From the NCBI RefSeq assembly GCF_001021165.1, contig NZ_AZAY01000016.1, positions 62,001-126,000 of the forward strand: DNA of 64,000 nucleotides. The letters are read 5' to 3'. Numbering within the stretch: position 1 is the first letter of the stretch; every line of letters starts with the position of its first letter. Source of the DNA: Marinitoga sp. 1197. GTDB lineage: Bacteria; Thermotogota; Thermotogae; Petrotogales; Petrotogaceae. The position numbers and the translations under genes are program-made. Below are positions 8,361 to 18,251 of the stretch, piece after piece. Under the pieces are notes generated by a model. The model was not told the DNA's origin, did not search any database, and worked only from the letters and a program-made list of their open reading frames with translations.

Positions 8361-10187
8361 TTACTCTACTGTAACACTTTTCGCCAAATTTCTGGGTTTA
8401 TCTGGATCTAACTTTCTTAATACCGCAACATTATAAGCAAACAATTGGATAACAGGAGCCATAACCAGAGGATATAATGCTTCATGTGTTTTTGGAACCA
8501 ATATATATTCATCTGTTAAATGCTTAATCTCATCGTTTCCTTCTGTACTAATAGCTATTATATTAGCATTCCTTGCTTTTGATTCCATTAAATTTGATTT
8601 CATTTTTTCATAAAGTGAATCCTTCGGAATTATTGCAAACACAGGGAACTGTTCATCTAACAATGCTATAGGACCATGCTTTAACTCTCCTGCCTGATAG
8701 CCGGCAGCATGTATATAGCTTATTTCTTTCAATTTCAAAGCTCCTTCTAAAGCTGTAGGATATCCAAATCCTCTACCAATATACATCATATGCTGATAAT
8801 TCGAATATTCTCTGGCTAATCCCTTTATTTTCTCATTTAACTTTAACACCTTTTTGTATATTTCCGGCATCTCTTCTATGCCTTTTAATATTGATTCTAT
8901 TTCATCATTCAACCCATCAGTTAATTCTATTATTTTAGCTCCCAAAGCGTACAATATAGCTATTTGTGCTGTGTATGTTTTAGTAGCTGCTACTCCAATT
9001 TCAGGACCTGTATTCATATATATAGCGCCATGAGATTCTCTTGGTATTGTCGATCCAAAAACATTACTTATTGTTATTACTTTTGCTCCTTTTTCTTTAG
9101 CTATTCTTATACCTTCCAATGTATCTATTGTTTCACCTGACTGAGATATTGCCAATACCAATGTATTTTGATCTACATGAGGATTCATATATCTGAATTC
9201 AGAAGCTACTTCTATATCTACACTTATTCTGGAATATTTATTCATAAAATATTTAAATGTCATTCCCGCATGATAGCTTGTACCACATGCAACTATAAAT
9301 ATTTTTTCTAAATCATTTTTTATAAATTTCTTAAGATTATTTATCTCTGAGATTATAGGTTTTCCATTCTTTATTCTTCCAGTTATCGCTGATTTTAATG
9401 CTTCTGGTTGCTCATTCATTTCTTTTAGCATAAAATGCTCGTATCCGCTTTTTTCCGCTGCCTGTTCATCCCAATCTATATGTGTTGGACTCTTTTCTAT
9501 TTTTTCGCCATCTATATTATAAAATTCAATTTTTCCAGCTTCCAATAAAGCTATTTCATTATCATTCATAAAATATACATCTTTAGTATATTTTATCAAT
9601 GGAGTTATATCAGAGGCTAATAATGCATAATCTTCATTATATGCTACAACAAGTGGACTTCCTTTCCTTACAGATACAATTTTTTTCTCATCTGTATGAA
9701 TTACTCCTATCGCATAAGCACCATCTAATCTTTTTATAGCCGATAATACAGATTTAAACAGATCTCCATCATAATACTCCTCTATTAGATGAGCAATTAC
9801 TTCTGTATCTGTTTCGGATTTAAACTTATGCCCTTTTTCTATTAATTCTTTTCTTAATTCTTGAAAATTTTCAATTATCCCGTTGTGAACCAATGCTATT
9901 TTTCCAGTACAGTCAGTATGAGGGTGCGCATTCAAATCTGTAACTCCACCATGTGTTGCCCACCTTGTATGTGCTATACCAATGTGAATATTCGTATTCA
10001 TTCTATCATTGAGTTCATCCTTTAAATTCGAAATTTTTCCTGTTGCTTTTATTAATTCTATATGTTCATTTTTTGAGAAAGCAATTCCCGCTGAATCATA
10101 CCCTCTATATTCTAATTTTTGCAATCCAGAAATAATATCCTTTACCTTAACATCTTTTTTCCCGACCAATCCCACAATTCCACACAT
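8361..10187 (-). CDS. glmS: Glutamine-fructose-6-phosphate aminotransferase (isomerizing)
   Basis: A 608-residue enzyme making glucosamine-6-phosphate, the first step to UDP-GlcNAc for peptidoglycan. The N-terminal glutaminase begins MCGIVGLVG with catalytic Cys2. Two SIS domains follow, with VACGTSYHAG and AISQSGETIDT, and the C-terminus ends RNLAKSVTVE as in the family. TAGGAGG precedes the ATG. Only 12 bases separate it from plsX, so there is no space for a glmS ribozyme. Confidence 0.98.
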   Translation of the reverse strand: MCGIVGLVGKKDVKVKDIISGLQKLEYRGYDSAGIAFSKNEHIELIKATGKISNLKDELNDRMNTNIHIGIAHTRWATHGGVTDLNAHPHTDCTGKIALVHNGIIENFQELRKELIEKGHKFKSETDTEVIAHLIEEYYDGDLFKSVLSAIKRLDGAYAIGVIHTDEKKIVSVRKGSPLVVAYNEDYALLASDITPLIKYTKDVYFMNDNEIALLEAGKIEFYNIDGEKIEKSPTHIDWDEQAAEKSGYEHFMLKEMNEQPEALKSAITGRIKNGKPIISEINNLKKFIKNDLEKIFIVACGTSYHAGMTFKYFMNKYSRISVDIEVASEFRYMNPHVDQNTLVLAISQSGETIDTLEGIRIAKEKGAKVITISNVFGSTIPRESHGAIYMNTGPEIGVAATKTYTAQIAILYALGAKIIELTDGLNDEIESILKGIEEMPEIYKKVLKLNEKIKGLAREYSNYQHMMYIGRGFGYPTALEGALKLKEISYIHAAGYQAGELKHGPIALLDEQFPVFAIIPKDSLYEKMKSNLMESKARNANIIAISTEGNDEIKHLTDEYILVPKTHEALYPLVMAPVIQLFAYNVAVLRKLDPDKPRNLAKSVTVE

Positions 10188-10199
10188 TGTTTTTTCCTC

Positions 10200-11189
10200 C
10201 TATAACATATCTTTAATCTTATCTATTATTTTATCTTTAACAGCTTTATTCGCTACAAAAAGCGCATTAGAAATGGCCTCAGAATCTGAGGAACCATGAG
10301 CTTTAACTAAAATACCGTTTATTCCCAGAAAAAAGGTTCCACCATATTGTCTATAATCAAGGCTTTTTTTTAATCCTTTTAAGGAATTTTTCATTAACAT
10401 TGCTCCTATTTTGGTGAATATTCCTCCATTTGAAACCTCTCTTTTCAATTCCGATAGGATATAATAAGCAGTTCCTTCAATTGTTTTTAATATATTATTG
10501 CCTGTAAACCCATCAGTTACTATAACATCCACATTTTCATCAAATATATTTCTTCCTTCAATAAATCCTGCATAATTTATCTTATCATCTTTTTTCAAAA
10601 ACTCTGCAGCATCTTTTACTATCTTTGTCCCCTTTGTTTCTTCAGTACCTATATTCAATATATGAACTTTAGGATTTTTTTTACCCAAAAATTTAGCAAA
10701 AGCTATTCCCTCTTTTGCAAGAGATATGTAATGTGCCGGTTTAAGCTCTGCATTAGCTCCGCCATCCACAAGAACTCTCGGACCATTTTTACCAGGCAAT
10801 GGTATAACCAGAGCAGGTCTATCAATTCCTTCAATACGTCCTGTGACAAACGTTCCTGCTGCAAGCAATGCCCCAGTATTTCCTGCACTTACAAAAGCAT
10901 CCAATTGCCCTTTTTTCATCATTTCATTTCCTATATAAATCGAACTGTTTTTTAATTTTAATACCTCTGTGGGTTTTGTATGATTATCGACTGAATTTTC
11001 AGCTTTTATAAATTTTATTTTATTATGCAAATTTTCTGGAATCTTATTTCTAAGATTTTCTTCTCCCCCAATTAAATGCACTTCATCTATTAAATTATTT
11101 TTTAAAGCAAAAATCGCGCCCTCTAAATTAGACATGGGCGCGTTATCTCCACCAAATAAATCTAAGCCTATCCTGGCCTTTTCTGGCAT
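10200..11189 (-). CDS. plsX: Phosphate acyltransferase PlsX
   Basis: A 329-residue enzyme converting acyl-ACP to acyl-phosphate for phospholipid synthesis. The N-terminus ARIGLDLFGGDNAP is a variant of the usual DAMGGD-type motif. Further on are SAGNTGALLAAG and DGFTGNNILKTIEG, both diagnostic. It starts 2 nt after the rpmF stop, the usual rpmF-plsX arrangement. Confidence 0.95.
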   Translation of the reverse strand: MPEKARIGLDLFGGDNAPMSNLEGAIFALKNNLIDEVHLIGGEENLRNKIPENLHNKIKFIKAENSVDNHTKPTEVLKLKNSSIYIGNEMMKKGQLDAFVSAGNTGALLAAGTFVTGRIEGIDRPALVIPLPGKNGPRVLVDGGANAELKPAHYISLAKEGIAFAKFLGKKNPKVHILNIGTEETKGTKIVKDAAEFLKKDDKINYAGFIEGRNIFDENVDVIVTDGFTGNNILKTIEGTAYYILSELKREVSNGGIFTKIGAMLMKNSLKGLKKSLDYRQYGGTFFLGINGILVKAHGSSDSEAISNALFVANKAVKDKIIDKIKDML

Positions 11190-11191
11190 TC

Positions 11192-11377
11192 TTATTCTCC
11201 TATTTCCAATATCTGTTTTCCATTATAATATCCACAGTTTAAACATACTCTATGGGGGAGTTTTGGTTCACCACAATTTGGACATTTTGAAACATTTACT
11301 TTAATTGCTCTGTATAAGTTTGCTGCTCTTCTTCTATGTGTTCTTGCTCTTGAAGTTTTTTGCTTTGGTACAGCCAT
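11192..11377 (-). CDS. rpmF: 50S ribosomal protein L32
   Basis: A 61-residue L32, starting MAVPKQKTSRARTHRRRA with a four-cysteine zinc ribbon (CPNC ... CLNC). It lies between the yceD-like gene and plsX, an order conserved in many bacteria. Confidence 0.97.
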   Translation of the reverse strand: MAVPKQKTSRARTHRRRAANLYRAIKVNVSKCPNCGEPKLPHRVCLNCGYYNGKQILEIGE

Positions 11378-11399
11378 TTATAATCCCTCCTAAAAGTTA

Positions 11400-11954
11400 T
11401 TATTTTTCTTCTTTAAATAAGTTCAATAATTTTTCAAATCTTGGATCTATATATTCTTCGTCATGCTTATGATCTGGATTTTCATTTAAATCTACTCCAC
11501 AAATAGGACATAATCCTTTACAATCAACCTTACATAATGGTTTTTCTGGAATCTCCATTAATATTGACTCGATAATTCTATCTGTTATATCTATTTTTTC
11601 TTCAGAGAAAAAAATGATATTATCCAGCGTTTCCAGCCTTTCACTTTTTATGTATAAACTCTCCATAGATTTAGAAATATAAAAAGCTTCTATTTCACCT
11701 TTAATTTGTTGCTCAAATTCTTTTAAACATCTGGAACATTGTAATTTGACTTTTGTCATTGCACTACCTTTTAATAAGAAACCTTCTGAATTCTTTTCAA
11801 TATAAAAATCTAAATTTATTGGTGAAGTTATATCAACTATTCCTTCAGGTGTATCAATTTTTTTCCAATTTAATTCAAAAATAAAATTTTCTTTTTCTTC
11901 TATTTTATCAAGATCATATATTAATTTTTGATCTCTTAAATTATCATTCAACAT
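11400..11954 (-). CDS. YceD/DUF177-family protein
   Basis: About 184 residues. It has the DUF177 pattern of a central CSRCLKEF and a C-terminal CKGLCPICGVDLN. In E. coli YceD affects 23S rRNA accumulation, and the gene is usually just before rpmF, as here. The start at 11954 follows GAGGTG; the longer reading to 12005 has no ribosome binding site and no family similarity. Confidence 0.88.
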   Translation of the reverse strand: MLNDNLRDQKLIYDLDKIEEKENFIFELNWKKIDTPEGIVDITSPINLDFYIEKNSEGFLLKGSAMTKVKLQCSRCLKEFEQQIKGEIEAFYISKSMESLYIKSERLETLDNIIFFSEEKIDITDRIIESILMEIPEKPLCKVDCKGLCPICGVDLNENPDHKHDEEYIDPRFEKLLNLFKEEK

Positions 11955-12043
11955 AAAAAACACCTCGCGCTTTATTTTACGACAATATCTTTTAATATAT
12001 AACAAGAGTATGTTAATTTTCTGTTATTTTTTCAAAAAAGATT

Positions 12044-12958
12044 TCATTCATCCGATAACTTCTTTAATGCTTCTTTAAAATCATGTGGAATAGGCGCTAT
12101 AAATTCCATCCATTTATCTGTTCTTGGATGAAATACTCCCAGTTTCAATGCATGAAGCATCTGTCTATTTATGCCATGTTTTAAATCTACGCTTCCATAT
12201 ACTTCATCACCAAGCAACGGATGTCCAATATGTTTAAAATGTACCCTAATTTGATGTGTCCTTCCGGTTTTCAAATTTACCCAGGCAAGCGATGCATCTT
12301 TGAATTCCTTTATTATCTTATATATTGTAATAGAATCTTTCCCTCCTGGAACAACAGCCATTTTTATACGAATTTGTGGATGTCTTGCAATTGGAGCATT
12401 TATTTCTCCATATTTTTGTTTTAGAATCCCTTTTACCAAAGCTATGTATGTTTTTTTGGTTTTTCTATCTTTAAATTGAGAACTTAAAGATTGCTGAGCA
12501 AGGTCATTCTTGGCTACAATTATTACTCCAGATGTATTTTTATCCAATCTATGTACGATTCCCGGGCGAACTTCTCCACCAATTCCCTGCAAATCTTTAC
12601 AATGATATAGTAATGCATTTACCAATGTTCCGCTTACTTTATTAAAAACAGGATGAACTATCATATCTGGAGGTTTATTAATAACTATAATATCTTTATC
12701 TTCATATATTACATTTAGCGGTATTTTTTCTGGCATTACCTCTATTATAGGAGGTTTATCCGGCACTTCAATTGATACAATCTCTCCAGATTTTATTTTA
12801 TAAGCAGGCTTTTTTAATTCACCATTTACTATTATTTGTCCTTGTTTTATCGCTTTTTGAACATAATTTCTCGATATCCAGTCTGGAACCTTCTCAACTA
12901 CAAATTTATCCAATCTCCAGCCATTTTCTCTATTCGTTACTAAAAAGTTTTCTTCCAC
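12044..12958 (-). CDS. rluD: RluA-family 23S rRNA pseudouridine synthase (RluD-like)
   Basis: A 304-residue enzyme with an N-terminal S4 RNA-binding domain (WRLDKFVVEKVPDWISR) and the catalytic motif HRLDKNTSG with its aspartate near residue 137. TGRTHQIRVH follows. RluD modifies helix 69 of 23S rRNA; the exact target cannot be assigned by eye within RluA/C/D. The start is GTG at 12958, overlapping lspA by 19 nt. The lspA-rluD pairing is common. Confidence 0.93.
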   Translation of the reverse strand: MEENFLVTNRENGWRLDKFVVEKVPDWISRNYVQKAIKQGQIIVNGELKKPAYKIKSGEIVSIEVPDKPPIIEVMPEKIPLNVIYEDKDIIVINKPPDMIVHPVFNKVSGTLVNALLYHCKDLQGIGGEVRPGIVHRLDKNTSGVIIVAKNDLAQQSLSSQFKDRKTKKTYIALVKGILKQKYGEINAPIARHPQIRIKMAVVPGGKDSITIYKIIKEFKDASLAWVNLKTGRTHQIRVHFKHIGHPLLGDEVYGSVDLKHGINRQMLHALKLGVFHPRTDKWMEFIAPIPHDFKEALKKLSDE

Positions 12959-13401
12959 GAATTCTTACTCCTTCGCCAATAATATATAGCTAATAAAACT
13001 CCTCCAATTGTTACAAAAGAATCTGCAACATTAAAAACAGAAAAATATTTAACATTAAACATATCTACAACATATCCAATTCTAACTCTATCATAAATAT
13101 TCCCCAATGCTCCACCTATGATAAAAGTGATTGAAATATCAAATAGCATAGATTTATTTTTCTCCAGATGTTTTTTTCTATAAATATAAATGAAAGTCAC
13201 GACAAACGTTGCTAATATTCCATGCAAAAAAGCATAACCCCGAAATATTCCAAAAGCTATACCTGTATTGGTTACATAAGATAAAGTTAAAAAATCTCCT
13301 ATAATATGAATCGTCTTTCCTTTTAAAAAATCCTGTGCTAATCTTTTAGAAATTTGGTCTATTATCAATATAATTGGAATTAACCAATCCAAATTAATCA
13401 C
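12940..13401 (-). CDS. lspA: Lipoprotein signal peptidase (signal peptidase II)
   Basis: A 153-residue inner-membrane aspartyl protease that removes signal peptides from prolipoproteins. Four transmembrane segments are visible. The catalytic aspartates lie in the GNIYDRVR...YVVDMF and FNVADS motifs. Start GTG at 13401, overlapping the end of cheR by 8 nt. A substrate candidate in this window is the LysM/3D lipoprotein at 27757. Confidence 0.96.
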   Translation of the reverse strand: MINLDWLIPIILIIDQISKRLAQDFLKGKTIHIIGDFLTLSYVTNTGIAFGIFRGYAFLHGILATFVVTFIYIYRKKHLEKNKSMLFDISITFIIGGALGNIYDRVRIGYVVDMFNVKYFSVFNVADSFVTIGGVLLAIYYWRRSKNSWKKTF

Positions 13402-14212
13402 TCACTTTTTGATAGAAAAATGGTTCTATTACTTCCAATCCTAAAGATTTATAATTAAATATTCTTTCTGTAGAACCGACGAATAATACTCCGCCTTTTC
13501 TTAAAGAATTTGCAAAATTCTTATATAATTTATTTTTTGCATCCATATCAAAGTAAATAACCACATTCCTACAGGAAATAATATCTATATCTTTTTCAAA
13601 TTTATCCATTAAAAGATTATGCTGTTTAAATATCACTCTGCTTTTTATTAATGGTAAAACTTCGTATGTATTATTATCCAATTTTTTAAAATACTTTTTT
13701 CTTATATCTTCAGGAACATTTACCATGGACCTATCTGAATATATACCTTTTTTCGCCTTTTGAATAACAAATCTATCAAGATCTGTCGCCAAAACTTTTA
13801 TATTTTTAGGAGCTTTTAATTCTTCAAGTATTATTGCATGCGTATAGGGCTCTTCACCTGTTGAACAACCAGCACTCCATATTTTAGTTTTTGTTCCTCT
13901 TTCTTTCAATACCTTTGGAAGAATATTTTTTTTCAGATAATTCCATTTTTCTGGATTTCTAAAAAATTCTGTAACGTTTATCGTTAATTTATCAAGAAAC
14001 TCATCCCATAATTTTGGATTGTTTTTCAAATCTTCAAAGTATTTCTTATAACTATTATATGTATATTTTCTCATTATCATATCTATTCTTCTTCTTACTC
14101 TATGTTGTTTATAACCTCTCAAATCAAGCTGAAAGTGACTTGCAATATTATCCAATAACCACATATACTCTTTATCATCATACGGTGATGAGTACAAACT
14201 TTTTTCATCCAT
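13394..14212 (-). CDS. cheR: Chemotaxis protein methyltransferase CheR
   Basis: A 272-residue SAM-dependent enzyme methylating glutamates of chemoreceptors. The N-terminal helical domain contains HRVRRRIDMIMRK. The methyltransferase domain has the FFRNPEKW motif, IWSAGCSTGEEPYT as the SAM-binding loop, and ISCRNVVIYFD. Start at 14212 after AGGAGG. No other chemotaxis structural genes are adjacent, though a CheY-like regulator lies 3 kb upstream in the same gene run. Confidence 0.95.
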   Translation of the reverse strand: MDEKSLYSSPYDDKEYMWLLDNIASHFQLDLRGYKQHRVRRRIDMIMRKYTYNSYKKYFEDLKNNPKLWDEFLDKLTINVTEFFRNPEKWNYLKKNILPKVLKERGTKTKIWSAGCSTGEEPYTHAIILEELKAPKNIKVLATDLDRFVIQKAKKGIYSDRSMVNVPEDIRKKYFKKLDNNTYEVLPLIKSRVIFKQHNLLMDKFEKDIDIISCRNVVIYFDMDAKNKLYKNFANSLRKGGVLFVGSTERIFNYKSLGLEVIEPFFYQKVSD

Positions 14213-14223
14213 AATAACTCCTC

Positions 14224-14997
14224 CTAAAATTTTAGATTAAATTTTATCCCTATAGTTTTTTTCGAATTTATTATAACATATATATTATCCCTTATTATCG
14301 GTATATTAAATTCAAAATTATTTTCTCTTTTTCTAAATATATTACTTCTAACTATATTTTTATTACTTTTAAATTCAAAATAAATATTTACATTTTTATC
14401 TAATATTATAAAGTACACTTTTTTCTTTGATATTGTTATTATACTATTAAATATAGACAGGAATGTACCATAATCATATTCTTTATTTAATGTATCAATA
14501 AAAAAACCTATTTTTATCTTATCCCCAAAATAATAACCCATTGCCGTTTGGGAAAAATCGTATATATTTATCCAGTAAAAATATTTATTCGATTCCTTTT
14601 TTAAAGTTATTCCAGCCATACCATTTGAAACTACATAAGATACAGGATAATCAAAATATGCTTTTTCAAAAGATATTATAAACGAATCATTTGACCATGT
14701 GAAATAATATGGATCATAAAAAAAATTATTTTTATATTTGTAATTTATACTAAATCCAGGTTGATAAAATCTTAAATAATTTAATATTTCTTCTAAACTA
14801 GAAACATTTATAGAATTAGTACTCAATGGAGTTAAATTTACAAAAAACGAAATACTTGCAACATATAAATTCGTTGCCTCAAAATCAAAATTATAATCTA
14901 CTTTTATATCTCCATTATTCATATAAGATACATTTATATTATTTGAAAAAGTAATAGTACTTAAAAATATCCATAATATTAATAAGTTTTTTTTCAT
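14224..14997 (-). CDS. Putative secreted protein of unknown function
   Basis: About 257 residues beginning with a clear signal peptide (MKKNLLILWIFLSTITFS, cleavage likely soon after). The rest is rich in alternating aromatic and polar residues (Tyr, Phe, Asn), suggesting beta structure, with no further transmembrane segment. I recognise no domain. The start at 14997 was chosen for AAGGTGA upstream and because it begins the signal peptide. It lies between yebC and cheR in the same direction. Confidence 0.7.
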   Translation of the reverse strand: MKKNLLILWIFLSTITFSNNINVSYMNNGDIKVDYNFDFEATNLYVASISFFVNLTPLSTNSINVSSLEEILNYLRFYQPGFSINYKYKNNFFYDPYYFTWSNDSFIISFEKAYFDYPVSYVVSNGMAGITLKKESNKYFYWINIYDFSQTAMGYYFGDKIKIGFFIDTLNKEYDYGTFLSIFNSIITISKKKVYFIILDKNVNIYFEFKSNKNIVRSNIFRKRENNFEFNIPIIRDNIYVIINSKKTIGIKFNLKF

Positions 14998-15040
14998 CAA
15001 CTCACCTTTAAAAACAAGGGGCATATATAGCCCCTATTAA

Positions 15041-15793
15041 TTAAATATTTTGTGCTAATCTTTCCATTTCTGCATCATCAATTTCAAAATTTGCAAATAC
15101 CTCTTGAATATCATCACTGTCTTCCAATGCATCGAGCAATTTTAATAATTTTTCCGCATCTGATCCGGCAACTTTAACTGTTGTTTTTGGAATATATGTC
15201 AAATTCGATTTCACAGAATATCCCATATCTTTTAAAGCATCTCTAACCTGAACCATATCATCTGGAGAAGCTATAACCTGAATATTTTCATCTTCTATAA
15301 CGTCTTCTGCACCAGCATCCAATGCTGCCATCATAAATTCATCCAAATCTGCCACTTCTTCTTTAGGAACTACAATCATAGCTTTTCTTTCAAAATTCCA
15401 AGCAACAGCACCACTTTCAGCTAAACTTCCACCATGTTTTGAAAGAATATGTCTTACCTCCTGAGCTGCTCTATTTTTATTATCTGTTAATGCTCTCATT
15501 ATAATAGCAACACCTGCTGGCCCATAACCTTCATACATTATTTCAACATATGAATCAGCATCTGTACCTCCTGCACCTTTTTTTATAGCTGCCTCAATTT
15601 TATCTTTTGGCATATTAGCTTCTTTTGCTTTTTCTATGGCTGTTCTTAATCTTGGATTTGATTCTGGATCTGCACCACCTTCTTTAGCAGCAACCGTTAA
15701 CTCTCTGATTAACTTTGTAAATATTTTTGACCTTTTTGCGTCTTGAGCTGCTTTCCTATGTTTTATATTTGCCCACTTGTTATGACCTGACAT
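15041..15793 (-). CDS. yebC: YebC/PmpR-family protein
   Basis: A 250-residue member of the YebC/TACO1 family, starting [20 protein letters not shown], with [17 protein letters not shown]-like and [14 protein letters not shown] segments. Long annotated as transcriptional regulators; YebC-type proteins have more recently been linked to translation of difficult proline stretches. Length and motifs are normal. Confidence 0.95.
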   Translation of the reverse strand: MSGHNKWANIKHRKAAQDAKRSKIFTKLIRELTVAAKEGGADPESNPRLRTAIEKAKEANMPKDKIEAAIKKGAGGTDADSYVEIMYEGYGPAGVAIIMRALTDNKNRAAQEVRHILSKHGGSLAESGAVAWNFERKAMIVVPKEEVADLDEFMMAALDAGAEDVIEDENIQVIASPDDMVQVRDALKDMGYSVKSNLTYIPKTTVKVAGSDAEKLLKLLDALEDSDDIQEVFANFEIDDAEMERLAQNI

Positions 15794-15828
15794 AATAAAA
15801 TACCTCCTTTAAAAATCATTTTTTGAAA

Positions 15829-17229
15829 TTATTTTGATTTTATTATCATCAATGTTGTATCATCATGTTGAGACGCTTTTCCTACAAATTTATCTAATTT
15901 CTTTATTATTATATCAATAATTTCTTTTGAATTTTTGTCCTTATTTTTTTCAAATATATCAATTAATCTTTCAAGTTCAAATTCTTCGCTTTTTTCATTC
16001 CTAGCTTCAGTTATTCCATCTGTATATAATGCTACATATACTTTTTCATTATATGTTAAGTTTTGACTTTCAAAGACAAATCCTTCCATAATACCTATTG
16101 GCATATATTCTGCATCAAAAGTCAATAATTCTTCATCTTTCAATATTAGTGTAGGATTATGCCCACAATTTATCATTTCTATCTTTTTATTTTTATAATC
16201 CAACATCATAAAGATAGCTGTTACAAATCTATCTTGAGGAATTTCTCTGGAAATATAATTATTTAAATTAGAAACTATAGTTGCCAAATCCTTTTCTTTT
16301 TCCAATTCATGTCTTAAAATAGACCTAAATGATGTCATAATCAATGCTGCAGGAACACTTTTTCCTGAAACATCTGCCAATACAATAAATACTTTTTCTC
16401 CTAAATCTACTACATCATAATAGTCTCCACCTATATCATATGCCGGTCTATAAAACGCTTCAATATCAATTTCTTGAAATTCAGGAATTTTTTTCGGCAA
16501 TAGCGACTTTTGTATTTCAGATGCTATTCTCAGTTGTTCTCCCAATTTTTCCTGCTCTATTTTTTTATTTAAAAAATCTAAAGTATCATAACTAAACGCT
16601 ATTTGCTCTGCAATAGATTCCATAATTTTTCTATTTCCAGCGGTAAATATACCATTTTTAGAGCCATAAAAAAGAAAAAAACCCCATATTTTTATCCTTG
16701 ATTCTATTGGTATAAACATTATCGGTATCTCTTTGTGGGTTATTGGATGTTTTTCGAATATCATAGGCTTAATTTTTTTTTCCGCATTCAGATAATCAAT
16801 AAGCTCTACAGTTCCTTCAAAATCGAGTAAATTAAAGTCGGCATGCAAAATACTAAAATCTTTCCCTGGAGGATAATCAGAAAATTCTCCAACTATAATG
16901 TCGTCAAAAGAAATTATGTCTTTTATTCTATCCAATATTTTTTCCATTGATTTTTTAGGATCAAGCGTTTCATGAAGTATTTTTCCTATATCTAATACTG
17001 CTGTTAACTCTTCATATAATTTTGATAATTCTTCAACCTGAGCCTCTAATTGTAAAGAAAATTCCTCAAGTTGTATTCTATAATTTTCACTTTCTTCAAA
17101 CAATTGCTCTATTAAAATTTTTACACGGTTACTAATCTCTTCCAGAGTCTTAGGTTCATCAGAATAATAATTTACCCTATCATTTAACTCATGATAAATT
17201 TCTAATCCATGTTGTGTGGCTTTATCCAT
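15829..17229 (-). CDS. SpoIIE/RsbU-type serine phosphatase with GAF-like domain
   Basis: A 466-residue protein: an N-terminal coiled coil (about 30-85), a GAF-like domain (about 85-215) and a C-terminal PP2C-type SpoIIE phosphatase. Metal-binding motifs are [25 protein letters not shown] and [13 protein letters not shown]. Such enzymes usually dephosphorylate anti-anti-sigma or related STAS proteins. It overlaps the preceding CheY-like gene by 8 nt, so the pair probably forms a phosphorelay output. No STAS or RsbW gene is in the window. Confidence 0.9.
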   Translation of the reverse strand: MDKATQHGLEIYHELNDRVNYYSDEPKTLEEISNRVKILIEQLFEESENYRIQLEEFSLQLEAQVEELSKLYEELTAVLDIGKILHETLDPKKSMEKILDRIKDIISFDDIIVGEFSDYPPGKDFSILHADFNLLDFEGTVELIDYLNAEKKIKPMIFEKHPITHKEIPIMFIPIESRIKIWGFFLFYGSKNGIFTAGNRKIMESIAEQIAFSYDTLDFLNKKIEQEKLGEQLRIASEIQKSLLPKKIPEFQEIDIEAFYRPAYDIGGDYYDVVDLGEKVFIVLADVSGKSVPAALIMTSFRSILRHELEKEKDLATIVSNLNNYISREIPQDRFVTAIFMMLDYKNKKIEMINCGHNPTLILKDEELLTFDAEYMPIGIMEGFVFESQNLTYNEKVYVALYTDGITEARNEKSEEFELERLIDIFEKNKDKNSKEIIDIIIKKLDKFVGKASQHDDTTLMIIKSK

Positions 17230-17590
17230 TTCCAGCCACCACCTGTTTTATAATATCAACAATATTTTTAGGACTAAAAGGTTTTGTAGCCACTTTAAAT
17301 GCACCTAAAGCCAGCGCAAGTTTTTCATCTTCTTCTCCGCCTTTAGCTGTTAAAACCAATATTGGTAATTTTATTCCTTCTTCCTTCAATTTTTTTAATA
17401 CTGTAAACCCATCCATTTTGGGCATCATAATATCGAGACACACTGCATCAGGTATCAATTCTTTTATTTTTTGTAGCCCTTCTTCCCCATCTCTGGCTTC
17501 ATGAACCTCAAATCCTTCTTTTTTAAAATTAAAAGATAGTATTTTTCTCAATACATCAGAATCATCTACAATTAAGATTTTCTTTCCCAA
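17222..17590 (-). CDS. CheY-like single-domain response regulator
   Basis: A receiver domain of about 122 residues with acidic pair D9-D10, phospho-acceptor D53 (CLDIMMP) and the lysine of the TKPF motif near 103. The TTG start at 17590 was preferred because a GGGGGG site precedes it; the ATGs at 17614 and 17611 have no ribosome binding site and lie well inside the upstream gene. The overlap with the phosphatase gene suggests this receiver controls it. Confidence 0.85.
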   Translation of the reverse strand: MGKKILIVDDSDVLRKILSFNFKKEGFEVHEARDGEEGLQKIKELIPDAVCLDIMMPKMDGFTVLKKLKEEGIKLPILVLTAKGGEEDEKLALALGAFKVATKPFSPKNIVDIIKQVVAGNG

Positions 17591-17591
17591 T

Positions 17592-18146
17592 TTAATCCCC
17601 CCAAACAGCATCATAAACTATTGGATAAAATATAAAACTTTCTTTAACTTCACTAAAAATTTTCCATATATTGTATATCTTATTATACTTCTGTTTATAT
17701 TTTAACACATAAATTCCTTTTTTATTTCTATCAATATCAAGATTTATAAACTTATTTCTAATATTTTCATCATTCAGTAATACAAAATTGAATTTTTTAA
17801 ATAAATTTTCGGAAATATATATTTTAAACAAATAATATTCTATTTTCAATTTATAATTATCTTTTACTTCTTTATACTCTGTTAATTTAAATCCTTCGGA
17901 TACATAATCGTTAAAGTTTGAAAAGTTATATATTTTTTTTGTATTCAACACAACAAATAATGCTTTATTAATATATCCCAATGGCACAGCCTGAGATATA
18001 CTTAATTTGGGCTTAGAATGATATCCTTTTGTATATTCTAAATCTATTTTCGCACGTCTGAACATTCTTTCTATCTCTTCTAACGTATCGTTATGAGAAA
18101 TATACGCTGATTTTCCGAATTTTTTAAACCTTAAAAGGTATTTCAT
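17592..18146 (-). CDS. Radical SAM-linked protein, DUF2344 (TIGR03936-like)
   Basis: A 184-residue protein beginning [32 protein letters not shown], with [18 protein letters not shown], both typical of the DUF2344 family. These proteins usually lie beside or fused to a radical SAM enzyme; no radical SAM gene is adjacent here. The function is not established. It is the first gene of the minus-strand run that reaches rpsB. Confidence 0.82.
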   Translation of the reverse strand: MKYLLRFKKFGKSAYISHNDTLEEIERMFRRAKIDLEYTKGYHSKPKLSISQAVPLGYINKALFVVLNTKKIYNFSNFNDYVSEGFKLTEYKEVKDNYKLKIEYYLFKIYISENLFKKFNFVLLNDENIRNKFINLDIDRNKKGIYVLKYKQKYNKIYNIWKIFSEVKESFIFYPIVYDAVWGD

Positions 18147-18251
18147 ATACTCACTCCAATTATATGATATAATATTTTTGAGTTAATATTATTAAGCAAA
18201 AATTATTATATACTATTTTTATTAAAATCATTTTAAATGGAGGAATTTGCA

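Noticed and set aside
10188-10199. glmS ribozyme
   Set aside because: Only 12 bases separate plsX and glmS, so there is no room for the ribozyme.
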